Positions 26,097 to 33,835 of a stretch of DNA of 64,000 bases are shown piece after piece. Each line of letters opens with the position of its first letter. Positions within the stretch are counted from its first letter, which is position 1. Under the pieces are notes generated by a model. That model did not search any database. It was not told where the DNA came from and saw nothing but the letters and a program-made list of their open reading frames with translations. Source of the stretch: Crystallibacter degradans (GTDB taxonomy: Bacteria; Actinomycetota; Actinomycetes; Actinomycetales; Micrococcaceae); contig NZ_JABBCH010000004.1 in NCBI RefSeq assembly GCF_012952295.1, forward strand, positions 124,001-188,000, given 5' to 3'. A program made the position numbers and the translations under genes.

Positions 26097-26723
26097 ATGC
26101 GGGACGGACAAAAGAGTACAGCTTTACGGGCAGGAGACGGCCAGGCCGCGCTGACCACCAAGGACGGTAAACCGGTAGTGGTCAAGCGCTCCAACCGGCG
26201 ACGGCGCACGGTATCTGCAGGCTGGCGCGACGGCGAAATGGTCATTTCCATTCCCGGTCATTTCACAGACGCCCAGGAACGTGAGTGGGTAGCCAGGATG
26301 GTCGCCCGTCTCGAGGTGAAATCGGACGCCGACGTCGGAAAGCGGAGGGCCCGAAGCGACGAAGCGCTTATGCACCGGGCCGCCATGCTGTCCGGCAGAT
26401 ACATTTCCGGGAAGCCCTGCCCGGAGAGCATCCGGTGGGTGTCCAACCAGAACGGGCGCTGGGGATCCTGCACCCCGGCCCGCGGCACCATCAGAATTTC
26501 CGACAAGATCGAGGGCATGCCGCAATGGGTCATCGATTACGTGATCCTGCATGAACTCGCCCACCTGGTGGTTCCCGGACACGGGCCGGATTTCTGGAGC
26601 ACGCTCGAGCCATATCCTGACCTTGCCCGGGCCAAGGCATTTCTGGACGGGGCAGCATTTGCGATGGGCCGGGGCCTCAGCGACAGCGGCGGGGATCCGC
26701 TGGGCGACGATGTGGAGGACTAG
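26097..26723 (+). CDS. YgjP/SprT-like zinc metallopeptidase
   Basis: 208 aa. The gluzincin motif YVILHELAHLVVPGHGPDFW provides HELAH plus the third His, as in the YgjP (DUF45) and SprT/WSS1-like peptidases; the upstream NGRWGSC is also family-typical. It has no signal peptide, so it acts in the cytoplasm, where relatives have been linked to DNA-protein crosslink or protein turnover roles (established only for the eukaryotic Wss1/Spartan group). ATG 26097 follows a TAACGT hexamer (26084-26089) by seven bases and lacks a ribosome site, suggesting a leaderless message. Its end overlaps the opposing DUF2342 gene by four bases. Confidence 0.82.
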   Translation: MRDGQKSTALRAGDGQAALTTKDGKPVVVKRSNRRRRTVSAGWRDGEMVISIPGHFTDAQEREWVARMVARLEVKSDADVGKRRARSDEALMHRAAMLSGRYISGKPCPESIRWVSNQNGRWGSCTPARGTIRISDKIEGMPQWVIDYVILHELAHLVVPGHGPDFWSTLEPYPDLARAKAFLDGAAFAMGRGLSDSGGDPLGDDVED

Positions 26724-28126
26724 GAGTCCTGGCGCCCATCCTTGGAGTCGCCGTTCTCATCCTCTCCGGTATCCGTATCAGCATCGTCGGAAGGCTCATC
26801 AAATCCGCCCGCCAGCAGCTTTTGCAGGGCCTCGTCGACCTCCGTATCCGAGGCTTCCAGCAGTTGGCGCCGGGAACTGAAGCCTGCCGGGTCGTCTAGA
26901 TCTTCAGACGTCGGCAGCAAGTCCGGGTGGTGCCAGATGGCATCCCGGCCTTCGATGCCGCGTTCCTCGGCCAGAGCAGCCCAGAGAGCAGCCGCGTCCC
27001 GTAGGCGGCGGGGACGCAGTTCCAATCCGACCAAAGCGGAAAAGGCATGCTCGGCCGGTCCGCCCGTTGCACGGCGCCGGCGCACGGTTTCCCGCAATGC
27101 ACCCGCGGAGGGCAGATTCACCGTAGCCGCGGCTGTCAGTTCATCGACCCAGCCTTCGACCAGCGCCAAAGTCGTCTCCAGCTTCACCAAGGCGGCGTCT
27201 TGCTCCGGTGTCCTTTGCGGCATGAACACGCCCTGGGAGAGAGCGTTCTGCATGGATTCGGGATTGGTGGGATCGATTTCCCGTGCTACTTCTTCAATCC
27301 GGGACATGTCGATATGGATGCCTCGGGCATAGCCTTCGATAGCACCCAGAAGGTGTCCAGCCAGCCAGGGAACATGGATGAACAAGCGGGCGTGGGCCGC
27401 CTCCCGGACCGCGAGGAAGAGCCGGATCTCCGACTCAGGAATATCCAGGCCCTCGCCGAAGGCCCTGACGTTGGCGGGCAACAGCGCCATTTTGCCTTCT
27501 GCCAGAGGGATGCCGATGTCCGTGGAACCGACAACTTCCTTGGACAAAGCACCGACGGCCTGTCCCAGCTGCATCCCGAACAGGGCGCCGCCCATGTTCT
27601 GCAGCATCGAATGGGCCCCGCCCATCATCGCCTTCATGTCCTCCGGCACCTGTTCGGAGAGCGCGCTCGTGAGGGCGAAAGCAATGCTGTTGGCCACCGG
27701 TTCGGTTAACCGCTTCCAGGTCGGCAACGTGGCCTCAACCCATTCGGCCCGTGACCAAGCCCTGCCCATGAGTCCCGTGCCGGCGAAATCGGTGACCGGA
27801 TCCAGCCACATCTCGGCCAGGCGCAACGCCTCGTCCACCTCGCGGGACTGGGCGGGAGTAACCGAGGGGTCGCTGTCCGAGGCAGCAACCTTACGTGCGC
27901 TCTCGCGGGCCAGCTTCCAGTTGACCGGGCCTTCATTTTCGGCGCTCATCATGGCCTGGACCTGCTGCATCATCTGCGCCAGGGCATTGGGATCGGACGG
28001 CAGGCCTGCCGCCTTGGCTATTTCTGCGGGATCCATGCCGGCTCCCTCAGCGCCGAAAAGTTTGGCAAACATTTCGGACAGCGGATCCTTCGGATCGTCG
28101 CCGTTGTTGGATGGGTTGGAGGTCAT
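26720..28126 (-). CDS. zinc-dependent metalloprotease (DUF2342 family)
   Basis: 468 aa, conserved across actinobacteria and matching mycobacterial Rv3195 in neighbourhood. The probable zinc site is in AVREAAHARLFIHVPWL followed by the helix with IHIDMSRIEEVAREIDP. The first 30 residues are polar and disordered, and the C-terminus is a 45-residue acidic tail. No signal peptide is visible. Some members are annotated as coenzyme F420 biosynthesis-associated, which I regard as unproven. The ATG has GGTGG five bases upstream. It is divergent from the PDZ protease gene. Confidence 0.82.
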   Translation of the reverse strand: MTSNPSNNGDDPKDPLSEMFAKLFGAEGAGMDPAEIAKAAGLPSDPNALAQMMQQVQAMMSAENEGPVNWKLARESARKVAASDSDPSVTPAQSREVDEALRLAEMWLDPVTDFAGTGLMGRAWSRAEWVEATLPTWKRLTEPVANSIAFALTSALSEQVPEDMKAMMGGAHSMLQNMGGALFGMQLGQAVGALSKEVVGSTDIGIPLAEGKMALLPANVRAFGEGLDIPESEIRLFLAVREAAHARLFIHVPWLAGHLLGAIEGYARGIHIDMSRIEEVAREIDPTNPESMQNALSQGVFMPQRTPEQDAALVKLETTLALVEGWVDELTAAATVNLPSAGALRETVRRRRATGGPAEHAFSALVGLELRPRRLRDAAALWAALAEERGIEGRDAIWHHPDLLPTSEDLDDPAGFSSRRQLLEASDTEVDEALQKLLAGGFDEPSDDADTDTGEDENGDSKDGRQDS

Positions 28127-28444
28127 CTATACCACCGGTCCTTGTGAGGGTGTGCTGGGGCCATGCGGGCGTGGAACAGGGCCTGTGGCCGTCGCCGGAT
28201 TGTTGCTTCTGACTACACGTTACCGCTAGTTTTCACGCCATGTCGTGCTTGTTGAGCCCGGTTCGCTCTAGGCAAATGAGTTGCGCGGCCTCGTTGCGCA
28301 GTGAAGCGTCCAGGTGGATGGCTCCGGATTGCGGGCGTTCCCCCAGGCAAAGCGCGTAGGCTGGTGCAGGGCTCCGGTTGACCGGCGCCTTTCATGCTGT
28401 GCCTGGAGTAAGCCGCGGGCGACGATGAGAGAAGGAAACCACTG
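28127..28444. other. 318-base divergent intergenic region
   Basis: It separates the DUF2342 gene (-) from the PDZ protease gene (+) and must hold both promoters. I see only weak candidates, such as TTGACC at 28378-28383 and TAGGCT near 28356, without proper spacing. AGAAGGA at 28431-28437 is the ribosome site of the PDZ gene. No RNA gene or convincing small ORF is seen. Confidence 0.5.
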
Positions 28445-29542
28445 TTGACTGAGCCGACCGACCTCGGGGAGCAAGCGCCGCTGACGCCGCGCAAGCAAAA
28501 AAACCGACGGCATCCGGTCATGATTGGCGCTGGCGTCGTCGCCGTCGTCCTTGGCGTGCTTGCGTTGGCTCTGCCATCGCCCTACATCGTGGAATCTCCC
28601 GGTCCTACCTTCAACACGATCGGCGCCGTGAACGACGTCCCGCTGATCGAAATCCCCGGCCAAAAGACCTATCCCACTTCAGGCGCACTGGATATGACTA
28701 CCGTGTACATGAGTGGCGGCCCCAGTGGCTCTGTGCGTTTATTCGAAGTAGCCTCTGCCTGGCTGGATCCACACAAGAGCGTCACGCCGGAAGAACTCGT
28801 ATACCCTCCGGGTGTCTCCGGCGAGCAGATCCAGAACCAAAACGCGGCAGCCATGGACTCTTCGCAGGAAACGTCCGTTGCGGCAGCCTTGAGCCACTTG
28901 GGCGTCGACTTCGAGGAAGACCTGTCCGTGGTCGGTTTCGCCGAGGGTGCAGCTGCGGCAGATCTACTGGCACGGGATGACGTCATCGAAAGCATCAACG
29001 GCACCGCGGTCACGGACATCGATGTTCTTCGTGATGAGCTCAATGCCAGCGGTGGCGAACCCGTGGAGCTCAAGGTCCTCCGTGACGGCGAGCCTGAGAC
29101 CGTCCAGGTCGCTCCGGAAGCGAACGCCCAGGGCGCGTATCAGCTCGGCGTCCTGCTTGAGACCGACTTCGAGTTCCCCTACGACGTCAAAATTCAGCTG
29201 GAAAACGTCGTCGGGCCCAGCGCCGGCATGATGTTTGCACTGGGCATCGTTGACAAACTGACGCCAGGGGAACTGACCGGGGGACTGCACGTCGCCGGCA
29301 CCGGCACCATCGACTCGTCCGGAAACGTCGGTCCGATCGGCGGCATCGAACAGAAAATGTATGGCGCGCATCAGCGCGGCGCGACCGTTTTCCTTGCTCC
29401 GGAAGCCAACTGCGGCGATGTCGTCGGCAATGTGCCCGATGGGATGCAGGTGGTCAAGGTGGCGACTCTCGAAGACGCCGTGGAAGCCGTGACTCTGCTC
29501 GGCGAAGGCAAGGACGGCTCAGCGCTTCCTGCCTGCGGCTGA
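28445..29542 (+). CDS. PDZ/Lon-like membrane-anchored serine protease (YlbL type)
   Basis: 365 aa. One N-terminal helix (HPVMIGAGVVAVVLGVLALAL) anchors it outward. A PDZ domain spans roughly residues 150-225, and an S16 Lon-like protease domain follows. The catalytic Ser259 is in GPSAGMMFALGI and the Lys304 in IGGIEQKMYGA. The start is TTG 28445, supported by AGAAGGA seven bases upstream. It precedes the UPF0182 gene, as in mycobacteria (Rv3194c-Rv3193c). Its targets are unknown; quality control of envelope proteins is a reasonable inference. Confidence 0.9.
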   Translation: MTEPTDLGEQAPLTPRKQKNRRHPVMIGAGVVAVVLGVLALALPSPYIVESPGPTFNTIGAVNDVPLIEIPGQKTYPTSGALDMTTVYMSGGPSGSVRLFEVASAWLDPHKSVTPEELVYPPGVSGEQIQNQNAAAMDSSQETSVAAALSHLGVDFEEDLSVVGFAEGAAAADLLARDDVIESINGTAVTDIDVLRDELNASGGEPVELKVLRDGEPETVQVAPEANAQGAYQLGVLLETDFEFPYDVKIQLENVVGPSAGMMFALGIVDKLTPGELTGGLHVAGTGTIDSSGNVGPIGGIEQKMYGAHQRGATVFLAPEANCGDVVGNVPDGMQVVKVATLEDAVEAVTLLGEGKDGSALPACG

Positions 29543-29591
29543 CGTGTCACAATCGTGCGTCAGAAGGCGGCGGGCGCCGCTCCTGACTTCG

Positions 29592-29608
29592 TTGTGGCGT
29601 TCCCACAA
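29592..29608. promoter_or_regulatory. inverted repeat upstream of the UPF0182 gene
   Basis: TTGTGG and CCACAA are exact complements around CGTTC, within the 186-base gap after the PDZ protease gene. It could be an operator or a small hairpin. A GC-rich stem just upstream (29561-29589) lacks a U-run. Confidence 0.35.
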
Positions 29609-29728
29609 GGCAGAATGGAAGGAAAGCGGAACCTCCTGGGCTGCTCATTCGTGGTTTAGATGGAGGGGCCTCATGCATAGGCATGGATCCGCCGTCAAGC
29701 ACAACGCACGCTGACAATGAGGTAAAGA

Positions 29729-32700
29729 GTGACATTCGGACAAGACCGGCCCCGTGATGACCGGCCAACCGCGCCCACCCAATTAACACGGAAACGCTCC
29801 CCGCTGATACCCACCCTCATTGTGGTGGCCGTGCTGGTGGTCGGGTTCGTCTTCTTCTCGCAAATCTACGCGGATATCCTTTGGTACAACCAGCTTGGCT
29901 ATCTGGAAGTATTCCTGAAGGAAAACGGCACGAAAATCGCCGTCTTCCTGATCGCATTCCTGATCATGGCTGCTGCCGTGTACCTGAGCCTGCGCCTCGC
30001 CTACCGGTCACGTCCGGTCTATGCACCGGACAGTGCTCTGCAGGATAACCTCAACCGGTACCAGGAGCAGCTCGAGCCCGTACGCAAGCTGCTAATGATC
30101 GGTATTCCGATTGTGCTCGGTGGTTTCGCCGGTACAGCGGCGGCCTCCGCCTGGCAGACCGTGCTGCTGTTCTTCAACCAGGTTTCCTTTGGACAAACTG
30201 ATCCCCAGTTCAACCTGGACTACAGCTTCTACACCAATACGCTGCCCTTCCTGGGATTCCTGACGGGGTTCCTGGTCAGCGTGGTACTGATCGCAGGCAT
30301 CGCCGGTCTCCTGACCCATTACCTCTACGGCGGGATCCGGCTGGAGGAGAAGGGCTTTTTCGCTTCCAACGCTGCCCGTATCCACGTAGCCGTCTTCGCC
30401 GGCCTCTTCCTGCTCCTGCAGGGTGTGAATTACTGGCTGGACCGCTACAGCACCCTGCAGTCGGATTCCGGCAAATGGACTGGCGCGCTCTACACGGATG
30501 TCAATGCCGTCATCCCGACCAAGGCGATTCTGGCCGTGGCGGCCATCATTGTGGCCATCCTGTTTATCGTCGCCGTGTTCTCGGGCCGCTGGCGCCTGCC
30601 GATCATCGGTACCGCCATGTTGATCATTACCGCTATTCTGGCCGGCGGCGTTTACCCATGGGTCATCCAGCGCTTCCAAGTCGAGCCGTCCGAACTGAGC
30701 CGCGAAGCGGAGTTCATCGAGCACAACATCGCCCTGACTCGTCAGGCCTACGGACTCGACGAGGTCCAGACCACAACCTACAACGCGACCGTTGAGGCCG
30801 AGGCTGGCGCCCTGCGGCAGGACGCCGAAACGACGGCGAACATCCGCCTGCTTGATCCCAACCTGGTCTCGGATGCCTTTAGCCAGTTGCAGCAGTTCCG
30901 GCAGTACTACCAGTTCCCGGAAATCCTGAACGTGGACCGCTACGAGATCGACGGCGAGATCCAGGACACCGTCATTGCGGTGCGTGAGTTGAACACCGCG
31001 GGCGTGCCCGCAGGCTGGGTCAACGAGCATGTCCTCTACACCCACGGTTACGGCGTCGTCGCCGCCGCCGGTTCCAGCGTCGAGCCCGATGGCAAGCCGA
31101 CCTTTATCCAGTCCGGCATTCCGACCACGGGTGTACTGGGTAATGAAGAGGCCTACGAGCCGCGGATCTACTTCGGCGAGCAATCTCCCGAGTACTCCAT
31201 TGTTGGCGCACCCGAAGGCGACAGCCCGATCGAGATCGACCGTCCGCAGAGCGAGGAGTCCGAGACAGAGTCGCGGAATACCTTCGAAGGCGACGGCGGA
31301 CCCAGCGTGGGCAACGCCTTCAACCGTCTTGTTTACGCGCTGAAATTCCAGTCCACCGACCTGATGCTCTCGGATCAGGTGAATGCCGAATCACAGATTC
31401 TTTACGACCGGGATCCGCGGGAACGGGTGGAAAAGGTCGCGCCCTACCTGACGGTAGATGGAAATGTTTATCCCGCCGTCATTGATGGCCGGGTCAAATG
31501 GATCGTTGACGGCTACACCACCAGCAAGCACTTCCCGTACTCGACTCCGCAGCAGCTCCAGTCAGCAACTGCAGATTCTTCGACCGCAGGCGGCCAAAGC
31601 GTGGCTCTGCCGCCCGAAGAAGTCAACTACATCCGCAACGCCGTCAAGGCCACCGTCGATGCCTATGACGGTTCAGTGGACCTGTACGCCTGGGATGATC
31701 AGGATCCCATTCTCAAGGCCTGGCAGAAAGTGTTCCCGACGACGCTCAAGCCGTTCAGCGAAATGTCAGCCGGACTGATGGACCACGTGCGCTACCCGGA
31801 GGACCTCTTCAAGGTCCAGCGTGAACTCCTGGCCCGTTACCACGTGACGGATGTTGATAAGTTCTACACGAACAGCGACGCCTGGGCAGTGCCTACCGAT
31901 CCGACGCTGGGTGCGAATTCCGACGTGAAGCAACCTCCTTTCTACCTATCCCTGAAGATGCCCGAGCAGGAAAATGCTGCCTTCTCATTGACCACGCCGT
32001 TCATCCCGTTCGTTCCTGCCGGTGAGGAAGCGCGAAACGTCCTCTACGGCTTCCTTGCCGCCGAGGGCGATGCCGGAACCGGCGAGGACGGCGTCAAGAG
32101 CGAGGAATACGGCACGCTGAGGCTGCTTGATATTCCACGCTCATTGTCGGTGCCCGCACCGGGCCAGGCACAGAACCTCTTCAACTCGGACACCGCAGTA
32201 TCGACCGAGCTGAACCTGCTGCAGCAGGGTGCTACCGAAGTGCTCAAGGGCAACCTGCTCAGCCTGCCTGTCGGTGGCGGCATGCTGTACGTCCAACCGG
32301 TGTATGTCCAGTCCTCGGGCAGCTCGGCTTACCCGACGCTCCGCCGCGTACTCGTCAGCTTCGGCGAAGTTGTCGGCTTCGCTCCTACCTTGGACGAAGC
32401 CCTTGACCAGGTCTTCGGCGGCGACTCCGGTGCGACGACCGGCGACGCCGGGAACGTCGGCGAGACACCGGACGATCCGGCTGCCCCGCCTGCGGAAGGT
32501 GGCGGCGGCAACGCGGAGGCCAATCTGCGGGCGGCACTTGAAGCGGCGAATGCCGCGATCCGTGAGGGCGAGGCGGCGCTGGCAGAAGGTGACTTCGCGG
32601 CCTACGGTGCAGCCCAGGAGAAGCTGAACCGGGCACTGCAGGATGCGCTCGAAGCTGAAGGGATTGTGTCGGGTGAGGCTCCCGCCGAGGGTGGCGAAGA

Positions 32701-32740
32701 GGCTCCGGCGGAAACGCCGGCCCCGGCACCCGAGGGCTGA
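29729..32740 (+). CDS. UPF0182 family integral membrane protein
   Basis: 1003 aa. About seven hydrophobic helices fill the first 320 residues, for example [53 protein letters not shown] and [25 protein letters not shown] large soluble domain of ~600 residues follows, then an acidic Ala/Glu/Pro-rich tail (from about 905) with a helical [21 protein letters not shown] segment. The family is widespread in actinobacteria and of unknown function. GTG 29729 has ATGAGG six bases upstream. The tail length probably varies between strains. Confidence 0.9.
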   Translation: MTFGQDRPRDDRPTAPTQLTRKRSPLIPTLIVVAVLVVGFVFFSQIYADILWYNQLGYLEVFLKENGTKIAVFLIAFLIMAAAVYLSLRLAYRSRPVYAPDSALQDNLNRYQEQLEPVRKLLMIGIPIVLGGFAGTAAASAWQTVLLFFNQVSFGQTDPQFNLDYSFYTNTLPFLGFLTGFLVSVVLIAGIAGLLTHYLYGGIRLEEKGFFASNAARIHVAVFAGLFLLLQGVNYWLDRYSTLQSDSGKWTGALYTDVNAVIPTKAILAVAAIIVAILFIVAVFSGRWRLPIIGTAMLIITAILAGGVYPWVIQRFQVEPSELSREAEFIEHNIALTRQAYGLDEVQTTTYNATVEAEAGALRQDAETTANIRLLDPNLVSDAFSQLQQFRQYYQFPEILNVDRYEIDGEIQDTVIAVRELNTAGVPAGWVNEHVLYTHGYGVVAAAGSSVEPDGKPTFIQSGIPTTGVLGNEEAYEPRIYFGEQSPEYSIVGAPEGDSPIEIDRPQSEESETESRNTFEGDGGPSVGNAFNRLVYALKFQSTDLMLSDQVNAESQILYDRDPRERVEKVAPYLTVDGNVYPAVIDGRVKWIVDGYTTSKHFPYSTPQQLQSATADSSTAGGQSVALPPEEVNYIRNAVKATVDAYDGSVDLYAWDDQDPILKAWQKVFPTTLKPFSEMSAGLMDHVRYPEDLFKVQRELLARYHVTDVDKFYTNSDAWAVPTDPTLGANSDVKQPPFYLSLKMPEQENAAFSLTTPFIPFVPAGEEARNVLYGFLAAEGDAGTGEDGVKSEEYGTLRLLDIPRSLSVPAPGQAQNLFNSDTAVSTELNLLQQGATEVLKGNLLSLPVGGGMLYVQPVYVQSSGSSAYPTLRRVLVSFGEVVGFAPTLDEALDQVFGGDSGATTGDAGNVGETPDDPAAPPAEGGGGNAEANLRAALEAANAAIREGEAALAEGDFAAYGAAQEKLNRALQDALEAEGIVSGEAPAEGGEEAPAETPAPAPEG

Positions 32741-32750
32741 CCCCGCCGAT

Positions 32751-32779
32751 TTGCGTAGCCACCCCGCGGCCGGTAGAGT
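32751..32779 (+). promoter_or_regulatory. tRNA promoter
   Basis: TTGCGT (32751-32756) and TAGAGT (32774-32779) are 17 bases apart and end 11 bases before the mature tRNA, as expected for a strong housekeeping-sigma promoter driving a tRNA with a very short leader. Confidence 0.7.
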
Positions 32780-32790
32780 AAAGACCGCGC

Positions 32791-32864
32791 CGCGGGGTGG
32801 AGCAGTTCGGTAGCTCGCTGGGCTCATAACCCAGAGGTCAGAGGTTCAAATCCTCTCCCCGCAA
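32791..32864 (+). tRNA. initiator tRNA-fMet (anticodon CAT)
   Basis: A full cloverleaf folds: acceptor CGCGGGG/CCCCGCA, D-arm GAGC/GCTC, anticodon stem CTGGG/CCCAG with loop CTCATAA, and T-arm AGAGG/CCTCT with loop TTCAAAT. Position 1 is C opposite A72 (an unpaired end) and the anticodon stem has three G:C pairs; both mark the initiator rather than the elongator tRNA. The discriminator is A at 32864 and CCA is not encoded. It has its own promoter and terminator. Confidence 0.96.
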
Positions 32865-32869
32865 CAAGG

Positions 32870-32907
32870 AAAAGGTCCCGACCGGAAACATCCGGTCGGG
32901 ACCTTTT
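32870..32907 (+). terminator. tRNA terminator
   Basis: AAAAGGTCCCGACCGGA (32870-32886) pairs perfectly over 17 bases with 32891-32907 around an AACA loop, and the right arm ends in TTTT. It follows the tRNA by five bases. Confidence 0.92.
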
Positions 32908-32957
32908 GGCTTAAGGCTTCAGAGTGGTTTCCGAAGAGAACGGGAAGAAGCCCATAC

Positions 32958-33019
32958 CGGGGCTGTGGCGACATCGTTCACCACAGCCCCGCATCGGACG
33001 GCCGTCTTTAGGGCCGTCC
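32958..33019 (-). terminator. tandem hairpins downstream of pspA
   Basis: Two perfect hairpins stand back to back: GGACGGCC/GGCCGTCC (32996-33019, 8 bp) and CGGGGCTGTGG/CCACAGCCCCG (32958-32991, 11 bp). Reading from pspA the 8-bp stem comes first, eight bases after the stop. Neither has a clean U-run, so termination may be bipartite or the stems may protect the mRNA end. Confidence 0.6.
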
Positions 33020-33026
33020 TATGTTG

Positions 33027-33767
33027 CTACTGGCCGGATTCGATTGAGGCAGAGCTTGAGCCGGACTTCAAAGCAGCCAGGCGGGCTTCGATCTCGGTTT
33101 GCTCGCCCAGATCCTCCAGACTCTCAAACTGTGAATCCAGGCTCGACGATGCCAGTTCCTGAGCGCCGCGGACCCGCGCTTCTTCCCGACGGACCTTTTC
33201 CTCGAACCGTCCCACTTCGCTGGTCGGATCCATGATGTCGATGCTCTTGAGCGCGTCGTGCACCTGGGTCTGGGCCTCAGCCGTACGGGCGCGCGCCACG
33301 AGTTCATTGCGCTTGTTTTGGAGCTCGGTCAGCTTGCCCTTCATTTGGTTGAGTCCGGTCTTGAGCTTTTCGACAACCTCATTCTGGGAGGCAATGGTGG
33401 GCTCGACACCCTTGGCCTCGTTCTCGGCAGAGATCTGGCGCTGGATGGCAACCTTGGCGAGGTTATCGAACTTTTCCGCATCGGCGGGATTGCCCGCGGC
33501 GCGGTACTCGTCGGCTTTGCGGCTGGCAGCCAAGGCCTTGTTGCCCCAGCTGCGCGCGTTTTCCATATCTTCGTTGTGATCGTCCTGAAGCATGCGCAGG
33601 TTGCCGATGGTCTGGGCGACGGCGCTCTCGGCTTCGGCAATGTTGTTCGAGTAGTCGCGGACCATCTGGTCCAGCATCTTCTGGGGGTCTTCGGCCTGGT
33701 CCAGAACTGCGTTGATGTTGGCCTTTGCCAGCTGTGCGATACGGCCAAAGATTGACTGCTTAACCAC
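33027..33767 (-). CDS. pspA: PspA/IM30 family phage-shock protein
   Basis: 246 aa, almost entirely helical coiled coil (MVKQSIFGRIAQLAKANINAVLDQAEDPQKM at the amphipathic N-terminus, then long heptad helices). PspA/Vipp1 relatives are ESCRT-III-like proteins that oligomerise on the inner membrane and maintain it under stress. The GTG start (33765-33767) has GAAAGG seven bases upstream. It lies 68 bases downstream of the TPM-domain gene on the same strand, so the two probably form a unit. No PspF-type regulator is adjacent. Confidence 0.93.
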   Translation of the reverse strand: MVKQSIFGRIAQLAKANINAVLDQAEDPQKMLDQMVRDYSNNIAEAESAVAQTIGNLRMLQDDHNEDMENARSWGNKALAASRKADEYRAAGNPADAEKFDNLAKVAIQRQISAENEAKGVEPTIASQNEVVEKLKTGLNQMKGKLTELQNKRNELVARARTAEAQTQVHDALKSIDIMDPTSEVGRFEEKVRREEARVRGAQELASSSLDSQFESLEDLGEQTEIEARLAALKSGSSSASIESGQ

Positions 33768-33835
33768 TGTGATACCTTTCGTCCTGCTATCTGATTCTTG
33801 ACTACAGCCCTTGTGCTGCCCGGTTTCTTATCCAG

